A stretch of DNA of 64,000 bases from Mesorhizobium sp. INR15 (GCF_015500075.1 NZ_CP045496.1:930001-994000); one strand, 5' to 3'. Shown: positions 1 to 8,167, numbered from the stretch's first letter. Translations and numbers: made by a program. The notes: generated by a model from the letters alone, not told the origin.

Positions 1-77
1 AGGGCGTTCAACATGTTTGCCCGTGCCGGGTCGCCGACCAGGCTGGCGATGCGGGCAATGTCAGGTCCTTCACGCAT
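1..77 (-). CDS. ArsR-family regulator, N-terminal fragment
   Basis: An ATG on the minus strand ends at 77 and reads MREGPDIARIASLVGDPARA then NMLNAL before leaving the window. This is the usual opening of ArsR-type winged-helix repressors (first helix followed by a DPARxxML segment). Only about 25 residues are present, so ligand-sensing residues cannot be judged. It is divergent from the DUF1127 gene at 146 with a 68-base intergenic space that must hold both promoters. Family assignment is inferred from the N-terminal pattern only. Confidence 0.6.
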   Translation of the reverse strand, partial: MREGPDIARIASLVGDPARANMLNA

Positions 78-145
78 AGTTCGGTCCTCATCGAAGCATT
101 CTTGTCAGATAACCACTATTCTGCGGTCAGTTCAAGGAGGCGACG

Positions 146-358
146 ATGACTGCAAGAACCCTTCCCAACTCCGTTCCCGCCAACCGCGCTTCGTTCCCGT
201 TCGTGACCTGGCTGCGCTCGCGGCTGCTGGCCCGCTGGTATGGCCGTCACCTGCAGCGCCTCGATCTCGCGGAGGTCGACGATCACCTACTGCGCGATCT
301 CGGCCTGACACCTGAAGACGTGCGCCGCGAATGCGCGAAATCCTTCTGGCAGGCATGA
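146..358 (+). CDS. DUF1127 small basic protein
   Basis: A 70-residue protein preceded by a strong Shine-Dalgarno (AAGGAGG, 7 bases before ATG). The C-terminal half carries the DUF1127 (YjiS-like) signature: a WLRSRLLARWYGRHLQRL helix followed by DDHLLRDLGLTPEDVRREC. Such proteins are abundant in Rhizobiales; some are known to bind RNA or to affect phosphate and C1 metabolism, but the role of this copy cannot be read from sequence. It stands alone between a divergent ArsR gene and the NIPSNAP gene. No signal peptide is visible. Confidence 0.85.
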   Translation: MTARTLPNSVPANRASFPFVTWLRSRLLARWYGRHLQRLDLAEVDDHLLRDLGLTPEDVRRECAKSFWQA

Positions 359-453
359 CCGCCGAGGGAATTGCCTAGCAGATCACCAGGCGTGACGTTT
401 CGATCCGGCTCGAAGTGTCGGCGCAAATGACTTCACCCATCAAGGAGACGACA

Positions 454-786
454 ATGGCTATCACCTGCTTCATCCGCTACGAAATCGACCCGTTCGGCAA
501 GGCTGCCTTCGAGGAATATGCCCGCAACTGGGGCCAGGCGATTCCGCGCTGCGGCGCCGACCTGATCGGCTATTATGCGCCGCATGAGGGGTCGGCGACC
601 ACCGCCTATGCCGCCTACAACATCGAAAGCCTGGCGGCCTACGAAGCCTATCGTGCAAGGCTGGCAGCTGATCCCGCGGGCAAGGCGAACTATGAATTCG
701 CCAAGCGGGAAAGGTTTATCATCAAGGAGGACCGCATGTTCCTGAAGCACGTTTCCGGCCCGCACGCGAAACTGGTGCTGCCGTGA
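454..786 (+). CDS. NIPSNAP family protein
   Basis: A 110-residue protein of the ferredoxin-like, dimeric alpha/beta barrel superfamily. The start MAITCFIRYEIDPFGKAAFEEYA and the later GYYAPHEG and RFIIKEDRMFL segments are typical NIPSNAP features. The start at 454 is chosen because AAGGAGACGACA lies just upstream; an upstream in-frame ATG at 427 lacks a good ribosome site. Its stop overlaps the GTG start of the next gene (GTGA), so the two are translationally coupled. The exact substrate is unknown; relatives handle small hydrophobic or stress-derived molecules. Confidence 0.8.
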   Translation: MAITCFIRYEIDPFGKAAFEEYARNWGQAIPRCGADLIGYYAPHEGSATTAYAAYNIESLAAYEAYRARLAADPAGKANYEFAKRERFIIKEDRMFLKHVSGPHAKLVLP

Positions 787-1127
787 TCGCCGTCATTTTC
801 GAGGTCCAGCCGGCAGCGGGCAAACGCGATGCCTATCTCGGCATCGCGGCCGACCTGCGGCCATTGCTCGACGGCATCGACGGCTTCCTGTCGATCGAGC
901 GCTTCCACAGCCTGGCCGATCCGAACCGTATCCTGTCCTTGTCGTTCTGGCGCGACGAGGAAGCCGTGAAGGCCTGGCGCAACACCGAGGAGCACCGGCA
1001 GGCACAGAAGGCCGGCCGGGGCGGCATCTTTGCCGGCTACCGGCTGCGCATTGCCCATGTCGTGCGCGACTACGGGCTGACCGAAAGGGAAGAAGCGCCG
1101 GCGGATAGTCTAGCGGTGCATGGGTGA
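783..1127 (+). CDS. Antibiotic biosynthesis monooxygenase (ABM) domain protein
   Basis: A 114-residue protein starting at a GTG that overlaps the stop of the NIPSNAP gene. The sequence IAVIFEVQPAAGKRDAYLGI, then DGFLSIERFHS, SLSFWRDEEAVKAWR and HVVRDYGL matches the ABM/DUF1330-like dimeric alpha-beta barrel fold; the Trp and His rows line the cavity in this family. Many such proteins are small cofactor-independent monooxygenases or heme-degrading enzymes, others have no known activity. Pairing with a second dimeric-barrel protein suggests a joint small-molecule detoxification role (inference). Confidence 0.8.
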   Translation: MIAVIFEVQPAAGKRDAYLGIAADLRPLLDGIDGFLSIERFHSLADPNRILSLSFWRDEEAVKAWRNTEEHRQAQKAGRGGIFAGYRLRIAHVVRDYGLTEREEAPADSLAVHG

Positions 1128-1142
1128 GCAGAATCGTCTCTG

Positions 1143-1283
1143 CCTTCTCCCCTTGTGGGAGAAGGTGGCCGCGAAGCGGCCGGATGAGGGGTGCTCCAGC
1201 TTGGCGATGACGTGCTCCGGCCAACACCCCTCAACCGTCTTGGCGCTACGCGCCAATCCACCTTCTCCCACAGGGGGAGAAGG
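1143..1283. repeat. RIME-like mosaic palindromic element, copy 1
   Basis: Two inverted modules face each other. The left begins CCTTCTCCCCTTGTGGGAGA and runs into AAGGTGG and a GATGAGGGGTG block; the right half mirrors it, ending CACAGGGGGAGAAGG. Each module can fold on itself. The same architecture recurs at 46019, 46797, 48941, 53813 and 56822, with a half copy at 38579. It lies between convergent genes (ABM and mbfA), as is usual for Rhizobium-specific intergenic mosaic elements. Confidence 0.8.
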
Positions 1284-1291
1284 AAGAAATA

Positions 1292-2275
1292 TCACGCATT
1301 GCCGATCAGAACGCCCGCCGCGAACACCAGCGCACCGCCGAGCACCACCTGGAACGCGGCGCGCAGGAACGGCGTCTGCATGTAGCGGTTCTGGACGAAG
1401 GCGATCGCCCAGAGTTCGAAGAACACCACCACGGCGGCAACGCCTGTCGCCGTCCAGAAGCTCGGGATGAGGTAGGGTAGCGCGTGGCCGAGGCCGCCAA
1501 GCGTGGTCATGATGCCAACTGTCAGGCCGCGCTTGAGCGGCGAGCCACGGCCGGACAATTTGCCGTCGTCGGATGCGACCTCGGTAAAGCCCATCGAAAT
1601 GCCGGCGCCGATCGAGGCGGCAAGGCCGACCAGAAGGGTCTGCCATGTGTCATGCGTGGCAAAGGCGGCGGCGAAGATCGGCGCCAGCGTCGACACCGAA
1701 CCGTCCATCAGCCCGGCGAGGCCCGGCTGCACATAGGTCAGGATGAACTGGCGCTGCTCGGCGGCTGCCTCGTCCTCCTTCACCGCACCCGGCACATGCT
1801 TTTGTTCCAGCCGCTGCGCCATTGTTTCATGGCTCTGTTCGGCCGCCGCCAGATCGTCGAGCAGCTTTCTGGTCGAGGCATCGCCAGTGCGCTTCGCGGC
1901 CTCGACATAGAACAGGTAGGCGCGCCGCTCCATGGCCTCGGCCTGGCTGCGCACATGCTCGATGCCGAGCGGCCGCACCAGCCAGTCGGGCTTGCGCTCG
2001 TAATAGCCCCTGACATGCTCGCGCCGGATCAACGGAATGCGCTCGCCGAACCGCTTGCGAAACAGCTCGATCAGCGCGTCGCGATGGCCGTCTTCCTCCT
2101 CGGCCATGTCCTCGAAAACCTTGGCGGATTGCGGAAAGTTCTCCGCCAGCCCGTCGGCATAGGCGCGGTAGATGCGCCCGTCGTCTTCTTCAGACGAGAT
2201 GGCGAGCGCCAGGATCTCCGGCTCGGATAATGACTCGAAGGACCGGCGACCAAAGCCGAAAACGCGCGAAAGCAT
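1292..2275 (-). CDS. mbfA: Membrane-bound ferritin-like iron exporter MbfA
   Basis: A 327-residue fusion. Residues 1 to about 160 are a rubrerythrin/ferritin-like domain with di-iron type glutamates (SEEDDGRIYRAYAD, EDMAEEEDGHRDAL, EQSHETMAQRLE). Residues about 175-327 are a VIT1/CCC1-type membrane domain (LAGLMDGSVSTLAPIFAAAFA, then several hydrophobic helices to the C-terminus). This order is diagnostic of MbfA, which in Bradyrhizobium and Agrobacterium exports iron and protects against peroxide. The start lies only 10 bases from a perfect Irr-type palindrome (2286-2314), so iron-responsive repression by Irr is expected. It is monocistronic and divergent from the 107-residue gene at 2455. 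Confidence 0.93.
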   Translation of the reverse strand: MLSRVFGFGRRSFESLSEPEILALAISSEEDDGRIYRAYADGLAENFPQSAKVFEDMAEEEDGHRDALIELFRKRFGERIPLIRREHVRGYYERKPDWLVRPLGIEHVRSQAEAMERRAYLFYVEAAKRTGDASTRKLLDDLAAAEQSHETMAQRLEQKHVPGAVKEDEAAAEQRQFILTYVQPGLAGLMDGSVSTLAPIFAAAFATHDTWQTLLVGLAASIGAGISMGFTEVASDDGKLSGRGSPLKRGLTVGIMTTLGGLGHALPYLIPSFWTATGVAAVVVFFELWAIAFVQNRYMQTPFLRAAFQVVLGGALVFAAGVLIGNA

Positions 2276-2285
2276 GAGGAAATCA

Positions 2286-2314
2286 CCCTAGTTTAGAATT
2301 ATTCTAAACTAGGG
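2286..2314. promoter_or_regulatory. Iron control element (Irr operator) upstream of mbfA
   Basis: A perfect inverted repeat of two 14-base arms (CCCTAGTTTAGAAT and its complement) around one central base. The core TTTAGAA-n3-TTCTAAA matches the iron control element bound by Irr in Rhizobiales. Its proximal edge is 10 bases from the mbfA ATG, so it overlaps the likely ribosome-binding region or leader rather than sitting far upstream. Confidence 0.85.
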
Positions 2315-2454
2315 CTTGGCCTGCCATAGGTCAATCATACGCCCGGGTGCGAGCCATGCAAAATTATTGGAGCCAACCCTCGCAATAGCCTCTTAATATC
2401 GTGTAATGTTAGCCTATATAAGTATACGTCAGCCAATAAGAGAAGGACAGCACG

Positions 2455-2778
2455 ATGCCGGCAAGTCAGCACCCGCACCCGTTTGATCCAAAACCCATTC
2501 TTGACCTCATCACCAGTATCGAGACCGACCTGCGACGCCTGAAAGACATGGTCGAACAGCAGGTCGAGAAATTCGATCCCGCCAATCCGCACAACAAGGC
2601 CCCCGACGGCAAGCTGACCGAGGAGGGTGTCGAGTGCTGCTACCGCATGTTCGACGACGGCAAGTCGCGCTACTCCGTAGCCCAGCAGATGAAAATCTCC
2701 TTCGCCGCCGCCACGCACCGCTTCAACAGCTGGCGCAAGCTGGGCGGCACTAAAAGGCAGAGGGCGCTGCTGGGGTGA
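2455..2778 (+). CDS. Conserved hypothetical protein with coiled N-terminus
   Basis: A 107-residue protein I do not recognise. Residues 14-45 form an amphipathic helix (ILDLITSIETDLRRLKDMVE), and the C-terminal part (SRYSVAQQMKISFAAATHRF) looks like a helix-turn-helix-sized helical pair rich in basic residues at the end (GTKRQRALLG). It has no signal peptide. The upstream region 2390-2450 is AT-rich and promoter-like. DNA binding is possible but unproven. It is followed by a small hairpin repeat at 2790-2826. Confidence 0.6.
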   Translation: MPASQHPHPFDPKPILDLITSIETDLRRLKDMVEQQVEKFDPANPHNKAPDGKLTEEGVECCYRMFDDGKSRYSVAQQMKISFAAATHRFNSWRKLGGTKRQRALLG

Positions 2779-2789
2779 GGCGACCGCAA

Positions 2790-2826
2790 CTTCGTCATCC
2801 CCGGGCTGGAGCCGAGGATGACGAAG
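2790..2826. repeat. Minimal copy of the CTTCGTCATCC inverted-end repeat
   Basis: CTTCGTCATCC and its exact complement GGATGACGAAG (11-base arms) flank a 15-base loop. The same terminal sequence bounds the larger elements at 50852-51036 and 52492-52713, so this appears to be a deletion-derived or minimal form. It could also act as a hairpin terminator for the gene ending at 2778. Confidence 0.6.
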
Positions 2827-2932
2827 AGGTGCACCCGCCCCTGTCGCGAATTTGTCACCCTCACATTTTTCCGATGGCAGGCTGCCCGCCTTTACGGGCA
2901 TCATGAGCGGTCAACACATCGCGGAACCTGCC

Positions 2933-3907
2933 ATGACCACTCCTCCCGGCATCGCCGACATCCATGCCGCCGCAAAGCGTCTTTCGGGCCTGATCGTCGA
3001 AACGCCATTGATCGAATCCCTGGAGCTGAACAAGCGCTTCGGCGCCAGGATCCTGTTCAAGCCGGAGACGCTGCAGCGCACCGGTTCGTTCAAGTTCCGC
3101 GGCGCCCATAACAAGCTGTCCTCGCTGTCGGCCGAGGAACGCAGCCGGGGCGTGGTCGCGTTTTCCTCGGGCAATCATGCGCAAGGTGTGGCTGCTTCCG
3201 CCGCGATGTTCGGCGTCAAGGCCGTCATTGCCATGCCGGCCGATGCGCCGGCGATGAAGATCGGCAATGTCCGCAAGATGGGGGCGGAAGTGGTTCCCTT
3301 CGACCGGTTTCGCGATGACCGCATGACCGTCGTCGCACCCTACATCGACAAGGGCATGATCCTGGTGCCACCCTTCGACGATCCGGCGATCATCGCCGGC
3401 CAAGGCACGATCGGCCTGGAACTTGTTCGGCAGGCAAAAGCGCTCGGGGTCCGCCTCGACGCGGTGCTGATCCCTTGCGGCGGCGGCGGCCTGACCAGCG
3501 GCATTTCGGTCGCGGTCAAGGATGCCTCGCCGGACACCGCGATCTGGGCGGTGGAGCCCGAGCATTTCGACGATACTCGCGTCTCGCTCGCGAAAGGGGT
3601 AAGGGTTTCGAACGAACCGGGCCACAGTTCCATCTGCGATGCGATCCTGACCGCCGAGCCGGGCGTGATCACCTTCGAGATCAACCGCAAAAACCTCGCC
3701 GGCGGCATCGCCGTCTCCGACAAGGCCGTGGCGCAAGCAATGCGTGACGCCATGGCCTATCTCAAGCTGGTGGTGGAACCCGGCGGCTGTGTCGGGCTGG
3801 CGGCGCTGTCATCGGGCGACATCAATATCGCTGGCAAATGCGTCGCCGTGGTGTTGTCCGGCGGCAATGTCGATTTCGGCACCTATGCCGGGATCATGGC
3901 GGCGTGA
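2933..3907 (+). CDS. Threonine/serine dehydratase (PLP fold type II)
   Basis: A 324-residue enzyme from the chosen ATG at 2933. It has the PLP-binding lysine in GSFKFRGA (Lys54), the FSSGNHAQGVA substrate loop, and the PLP phosphate-binding glycine loop CGGGGLTSG. The reaction expected is deamination of L-threonine (or serine) to 2-oxobutanoate (or pyruvate) and ammonia. It lacks the C-terminal ACT regulatory domain of biosynthetic IlvA, so it is of the short catabolic type; serine racemase or hydroxy-aspartate dehydratase are alternatives within the family. ATGs at 2852 and 2903 are in frame but extend beyond the usual N-terminus. Its stop codon directly abuts the stop of the convergent ABC permease gene. 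Confidence 0.85.
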   Translation: MTTPPGIADIHAAAKRLSGLIVETPLIESLELNKRFGARILFKPETLQRTGSFKFRGAHNKLSSLSAEERSRGVVAFSSGNHAQGVAASAAMFGVKAVIAMPADAPAMKIGNVRKMGAEVVPFDRFRDDRMTVVAPYIDKGMILVPPFDDPAIIAGQGTIGLELVRQAKALGVRLDAVLIPCGGGGLTSGISVAVKDASPDTAIWAVEPEHFDDTRVSLAKGVRVSNEPGHSSICDAILTAEPGVITFEINRKNLAGGIAVSDKAVAQAMRDAMAYLKLVVEPGGCVGLAALSSGDINIAGKCVAVVLSGGNVDFGTYAGIMAA

Positions 3908-5044
3908 CTAATCCAGCGTGCGCCGGAACCGCACCAGCGCCACGCCGGCAAACAGCGCGACGAAAAACACCAGCCAGCCGATTTCGCCGCCGATCGCGGT
4001 GACGTCGGCGCCCTTCAGCATCACCGCCCGGGTGATGCGCAGGAAATGCGTCAGCGGGAAGATTTCGCCGAGAAACTGCGCCCAGCCGGGCATGCCCCGA
4101 TAGGGGAACATGAAGCCGGACAGCATGATCGAGGGCAGGAAGAAAAAGAAGGTGAGCTGCAGCGCCTGCATCTGCGTGCGCGCGATCGTCGAGATGGTGT
4201 AGCCGAGCAGCACCAGCGCCAGCACGAAGATCAGCACCGCGCTCAGCAGCAGCGGCAGCGAGCCGGCAAAAGGGATAGCGAACAGAAGCTTGGCCGCCGC
4301 CAGCACGACCAGCACCTGCACCGCGCCGACCGCCAGGTAGGGCAACACCTTGCCCATCATGATTTCCAGCGGATTTGACGGCATCGCCAGCAGGTTTTCC
4401 ATGGTGCCGCGCTCAGTCTCGCGTGTCAGCGCGATCGAGGTCATCATCACCATGGTCATCTGCAGGATGACGCCAAGCAGGCCCGGCACGATGTTGTATT
4501 GCGAGACGCCTTCCGGGTTGTAGCGCCGGTGCACCACCACATCGAGTTGACCCTTGGCGTTCTCGGCTGATGTCTCCTGCATGCCACGCGCGCGCAGCAA
4601 TGCCTGGTTGGCGACGGTGCCAAGCGTCGATATGGCGCCGCTTGAGGCCGACGGATCGGTCGCATCGGCCTCGATCAGGATTTGCGGATTGTCGCCGCGT
4701 TCGACGCGCCGGGCAAAGTCGGCGGGGATGGTGACGACAAAAGCGACGTCGCCGCGCGACATCAGGAACTCCGCCTGTTCGGCGCTTTGCACGACATGGT
4801 CGAAGCGGTAGTAGCCGGTGGTCTGCAGTGCCGAGACCATGGCCCGCGTATAGGGGTCGCTGCTCGTCGCCACCAAAGCCGCCGGCAGGCTCTTGGGATC
4901 ATTGTTGATGGCGTAGCCGAACAGCACCAGCTGCAGCAGCGGCATGGCCAGCATCATGGCAAAGGTGATGCGGTCGCGCCGCATCTGGATGAATTCCTTG
5001 GCCAGCAAGGCACCGAGCCGCACGAGGGAAAAGACGCCGTTCAT
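3908..5044 (-). CDS. ABC-2 type transporter permease (YbhS/YbhR-like)
   Basis: A 378-residue membrane protein. An N-terminal helix after LAKEFIQMRRDRITFAMM is followed by a large periplasmic region (about residues 45-180) and then five hydrophobic helices, with GETTRETERGTMENLLAMP-like signature seen as RETERGTMENLLAMPSNP. This is the ABC2_membrane_3 architecture of YbhR, YbhS and YhhJ. Its ATG overlaps the stop of the ATPase gene (ATGA). E. coli uses two permeases (YbhS and YbhR); only one is present here, so a homodimer is likely. It is the last gene of the regulator-adaptor-ATPase-permease operon. Confidence 0.88.
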   Translation of the reverse strand: MNGVFSLVRLGALLAKEFIQMRRDRITFAMMLAMPLLQLVLFGYAINNDPKSLPAALVATSSDPYTRAMVSALQTTGYYRFDHVVQSAEQAEFLMSRGDVAFVVTIPADFARRVERGDNPQILIEADATDPSASSGAISTLGTVANQALLRARGMQETSAENAKGQLDVVVHRRYNPEGVSQYNIVPGLLGVILQMTMVMMTSIALTRETERGTMENLLAMPSNPLEIMMGKVLPYLAVGAVQVLVVLAAAKLLFAIPFAGSLPLLLSAVLIFVLALVLLGYTISTIARTQMQALQLTFFFFLPSIMLSGFMFPYRGMPGWAQFLGEIFPLTHFLRITRAVMLKGADVTAIGGEIGWLVFFVALFAGVALVRFRRTLD

Positions 5045-5961
5045 GCCATGTTGTCCTTCGACCCGGCCATGAACTGGATGAAGACATCCTCGAGGCTGGT
5101 CTCGCCCGGCCTGACCGTCACCCCCTTGTGGTTTTTCTCGACGTCGGCGAGCGCCGCTTCCAGCGCTTTCCTGTCGGAGCCGACGACATGCAGCGTGGCG
5201 CCGAATGGCGCGACCTGGTCGACGCCTGGGCGGCCTTCAAGCGCCGCCGCGACCTGGTCGAGATGCTGGCCCTGCACGACAAAGGTCGTCAGGCCGGCGT
5301 TCTTGACCACTTCGTCAACAGTGCCCGTGGCCAGCATCTTGCCGTAGGAAATGTAGGAGATGCGGTGGCAGCGCTCGGCCTCGTCCATGTAATGGGTGGA
5401 GACCAGCACGGTCAGCCCGCCATTGGCGAGACGATGGATCTCGTCCCAGAACTCGCGCCGCGCCTTGGGATCGACACCAGCGGTCGGCTCGTCGAGCAGC
5501 AACAGCTTCGGCTTGTGCATGATGCAGGCGGCAAGCGCCAGACGCTGCTTCCAGCCGCCCGACAGCGTGCCGGCAAGCTGGTTGCGGCGCGAGGTGAGGC
5601 CGAGTTCCTCCAGCGTTTTCGCGACATAGTCGCCGACCGGCTTGAGCTGATAGAGCCGTGCCACGAATTCAAGGTTCTCGCCGATCGTCAGATCCTCGTA
5701 GAACGAGAATTTCTGCGTCATGTAGCCGACTTCGCGCTTGATCCGCAGGCTCTCGGTGCGGATGTTGAAGCCCAGCACCGTGCCCTCGCCCTCGTCCGGC
5801 GTCAGCAGGCCGCACATGATGCGGATGGTGGTGGTCTTGCCGGAGCCGTTGGGGCCAAGGAAGCCAACGATCTCGCCTTCCGCCACCGTCATCGTCACAT
5901 GGTCGACGACGGTCTTGTCGCCGAAGCGCTTGACCAAGCCATGCACGTCGATGGCGTTCAT
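5041..5961 (-). CDS. ABC transporter ATP-binding protein (YbhF-like, single domain)
   Basis: A 306-residue ATPase: Walker A GPNGSGKTT, signature LSGGWKQRLALA, Walker B LLLLDEPTAGVDP, and the H-loop STHYMDEAERC. The roughly 80-residue C-terminal extension (FVVQGQHLDQVAAALEGRPG to SLEDVFIQFM) is that of the ABC-2 drug/efflux subfamily. E. coli YbhF carries two such domains in one chain; this one has one. Start and stop both overlap neighbours by four bases, so adaptor, ATPase and permease are translationally coupled. Confidence 0.9.
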   Translation of the reverse strand: MNAIDVHGLVKRFGDKTVVDHVTMTVAEGEIVGFLGPNGSGKTTTIRIMCGLLTPDEGEGTVLGFNIRTESLRIKREVGYMTQKFSFYEDLTIGENLEFVARLYQLKPVGDYVAKTLEELGLTSRRNQLAGTLSGGWKQRLALAACIMHKPKLLLLDEPTAGVDPKARREFWDEIHRLANGGLTVLVSTHYMDEAERCHRISYISYGKMLATGTVDEVVKNAGLTTFVVQGQHLDQVAAALEGRPGVDQVAPFGATLHVVGSDRKALEAALADVEKNHKGVTVRPGETSLEDVFIQFMAGSKDNMA

Positions 5962-6911
5962 TTCCGAGGGTCCGCCAGTTCGACGTCGACGATCTGCCCC
6001 GGCTGCAACACGCTCGCATCGCCCTCTGGCCGCGCCTCGACGAGGTAGACCAGCTTCTGCCGGTTCTCGAGCGAATAGATCACCGGCGGGGTGAACTCCG
6101 GATCCGGCGAGACATAGCTGACGCGTGCCTTCACATCCGGCCCGCAGCCGTCGCAATGAACGCCAAGCAAGGTGCCGACCTTGACCGAGGCGAAGGCGCT
6201 TTCCGGGATATAGACGCTGAGCTTCACCGCGCCATCGGGCAGGATCGAGATCACCGGCGCGGTCGGGCCCGCCGTGTCGCCCGGATTGCGGATGACGTCG
6301 TTGACGCGGCCGGGCGATGGCGCGGCCAGCACCCGCTTCGACAGCCGCCACTGCGCCTGCTCCAGTGCCGCCTGCGCCTGCTTGACCTGATTGTCGGCGG
6401 CCTTGATCGTCTCGGGCCGCGCCGGCAACCCGCCGACCGCCAGATTGGCATCGGCCTGGCCGACCTGCGCATTGGCCGTTTCCAGCGTGGCCGACGCCGT
6501 ATCGAAATCGGCCTGCGTGCCGGCGCCGCGCTTGAACAGGTCGCTGGCGCGGTCGAACTTGCGTTTGACGTCGGCGGCCTGTGCCTTGGTCATGTCGACC
6601 TCCGCCCTCAGCACGGCAATCTCTTCTGGCCGTTTGCCGACCTGCAGGTCGGCCAGTTGCGCCTGTGCCTGGGCAAGAGCTGCCTCGGCCTGCGCAATGG
6701 CGATCTTGGCGTCGGCGCTTTCCAGCGTCACGACGGTCGCGCCGGGCGCGACACGGTCGCCGCGCTTGACCACGACCGTCTCGACCTGCGCGACCTCGAT
6801 CGGCGCCAGCAGAACGTAATCGCCCTCGACATAGCCGACCGCCAAGGGCGCAGCCGACGCGCAGGAACTGAAGAGATGCGCGGCGAGCGGGATGGAGCAA
6901 AGAAAACTCAT
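5958..6911 (-). CDS. HlyD/YbhG-type membrane fusion adaptor
   Basis: A 317-residue periplasmic adaptor. It begins with a hydrophobic export signal (to about residue 21, ending SCASA), followed by the first lipoyl half (VEGDYVLLAPIEVAQVETVVV), a long alpha-helical hairpin rich in Ala and Gln (about residues 75-190), the second lipoyl half and a beta-barrel with VYIPESAF. This is the HlyD/YbhG arrangement linking an inner-membrane ABC exporter to an outer-membrane channel. It is coupled by ATGA overlaps to the regulator upstream and the ATPase downstream. No TolC homologue is encoded nearby. Confidence 0.9.
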   Translation of the reverse strand: MSFLCSIPLAAHLFSSCASAAPLAVGYVEGDYVLLAPIEVAQVETVVVKRGDRVAPGATVVTLESADAKIAIAQAEAALAQAQAQLADLQVGKRPEEIAVLRAEVDMTKAQAADVKRKFDRASDLFKRGAGTQADFDTASATLETANAQVGQADANLAVGGLPARPETIKAADNQVKQAQAALEQAQWRLSKRVLAAPSPGRVNDVIRNPGDTAGPTAPVISILPDGAVKLSVYIPESAFASVKVGTLLGVHCDGCGPDVKARVSYVSPDPEFTPPVIYSLENRQKLVYLVEARPEGDASVLQPGQIVDVELADPRK

Positions 6912-7603
6912 GTTTTTCCTTCCTTGCGGGCGTCCAGTATCGCGGTGAGGTTGCCGGCAACCGCGGCCACCACCTTGGCGGCCTCTGCGTCGCCGATCCC
7001 GCTCCAGCCCATGCGGCGCATGACAGCTTCGCGGCCGATGCGGAAATAAATGACCTGGCCGATCAGCGTGAACACGGTGAGCTTGGTGGCTTCGCTTTCC
7101 GCCGGTTCACCTGTTGCCTGCTGCCAGATCAGGCACAGGCGGCGATGCGTCGGCTCGAACACACCGGCATAGATGCGGTCGAGCGCTGCTGTCGGGTGCG
7201 ACAGCTCGCGCAGCACGAACTGGACGATCTCGCCAGCCTGTGGCTGCGCGACGATGAAACCGACCATGCGCTCCAGCGCGGCAAACAGCAGCGCGCGCGC
7301 CGCCTCGGAATCATTGGCCGGCGGACCGGATGCCGGCATGGCGCCAAGCGCCTGGCCGGCGACGGCCTGGATGGTTTCGACGATGTAGTCGGCGGCGGCC
7401 GCGCGAAGTCCCTCCTTGCCGCCGAAGTGATAGGCGATCGAACCAATATTGGCCTGCGCCTCAGCCGCAATCTGGCGCGTCGAGGTGCCATCGAACCCTT
7501 GCCGGCCGAACAGCTTCAATGCGGCATGGACAAGTGCCGCGCGGGTCTGGTCGGCGGCGGATGCCTCGCGGCGCGGCGTCTGGTTGTTCGTTGGCTTGGC
7601 CAT
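6908..7603 (-). CDS. TetR-family repressor, CecR/YbiH-like
   Basis: A 231-residue regulator. The N-terminal TetR helix-turn-helix (AALKLFGRQGFDGTSTRQIA then AEAQANIGSIAYHFGGKEGL) is followed by the C-terminal ligand domain of the CecR/YbiH (DUF1956) type (ERMVGFIVAQPQAGEIVQFV, RELSHPTAALDRIY). In E. coli CecR controls the ybhGFSR exporter; here the homologous exporter genes lie directly downstream with overlapping ends, which strongly supports autoregulation of this operon. A perfect 22-base palindrome at 7612-7633 is the likely operator. The inducer cannot be read from sequence. Confidence 0.9.
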   Translation of the reverse strand: MAKPTNNQTPRREASAADQTRAALVHAALKLFGRQGFDGTSTRQIAAEAQANIGSIAYHFGGKEGLRAAAADYIVETIQAVAGQALGAMPASGPPANDSEAARALLFAALERMVGFIVAQPQAGEIVQFVLRELSHPTAALDRIYAGVFEPTHRRLCLIWQQATGEPAESEATKLTVFTLIGQVIYFRIGREAVMRRMGWSGIGDAEAAKVVAAVAGNLTAILDARKEGKT

Positions 7604-7611
7604 GACAGCGA

Positions 7612-7633
7612 TTTAATCAATCGATTGATTAAA
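7612..7633. promoter_or_regulatory. Palindromic operator of the CecR-like repressor
   Basis: A perfect 22-base palindrome with the half-site TTTAATCAATC, placed 8 bases upstream of the repressor ATG and 60 bases upstream of the CYTH gene on the other strand. Position, symmetry and AT content fit a TetR-family operator that blocks its own transcription; the assignment to this regulator is inferred from proximity. Confidence 0.75.
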
Positions 7634-7693
7634 GTCAATTCGCTCGCGCGGCTGTCTTGCCATCGGTGGCGGCAACCGCTTTAGTGCGCGGCC

Positions 7694-8167
7694 ATGGGCA
7701 AGGAAGTCGAGCGCAAGTTCCTGGTTTCCAGCACCGCGTGGCGGGATCTGGCCGAAGCGGCTATCCGCATCCGCCAGTTCTATCTTGCTGCCGGGCCTGG
7801 CCGCACCGTGCGCATCCGCATCAGCGATGGCGTCTCCGCCAGGCTGACGCTGAAGTTCGGCAGCAAGGTCCGTGAGCGCGACGAATATGAATATCCGGTG
7901 CCGCTGGCAGAGGCCGAGGAGATGCTGGCCTTTGCCCTTGGGCGTGTCATCGAGAAGACACGTCATCATGTTAGGCATCGCGGCTATCTCTATGAAGTCG
8001 ATGTTTTTGGCGGTCCGCTCGCGGGACTGGTGGTCGCCGAGCTTGAGACACCGGACGATGTGCCGGACGATTTGCTGCCAGACTGGCTCGGCCTCGAAGT
8101 TACCGGCGAGCAGAAGTTTTACAACGCGTCGCTCGCCCTCGGGGGGATACCGGAGATCGCCGCATGA
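7694..8167 (+). CDS. CYTH domain protein (triphosphate tunnel metalloenzyme family)
   Basis: A 157-residue protein opening with the diagnostic ExExK motif (GKEVERKFLV). Other tunnel-lining residues follow: VRIRIS, LTLKFGS, ERDEYEYPVP, KTRHHV, YEVDVFGG, VAELE and KFYNASLA. CYTH proteins hydrolyse inorganic triphosphate or other triphosphates, or bind polyphosphate. Its stop overlaps the start of the CHAD gene (ATGA), giving the two-gene equivalent of the fused CYTH-CHAD protein YgiF. Upstream lies the operator of the divergent CecR-like operon. Confidence 0.9.
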   Translation: MGKEVERKFLVSSTAWRDLAEAAIRIRQFYLAAGPGRTVRIRISDGVSARLTLKFGSKVRERDEYEYPVPLAEAEEMLAFALGRVIEKTRHHVRHRGYLYEVDVFGGPLAGLVVAELETPDDVPDDLLPDWLGLEVTGEQKFYNASLALGGIPEIAA

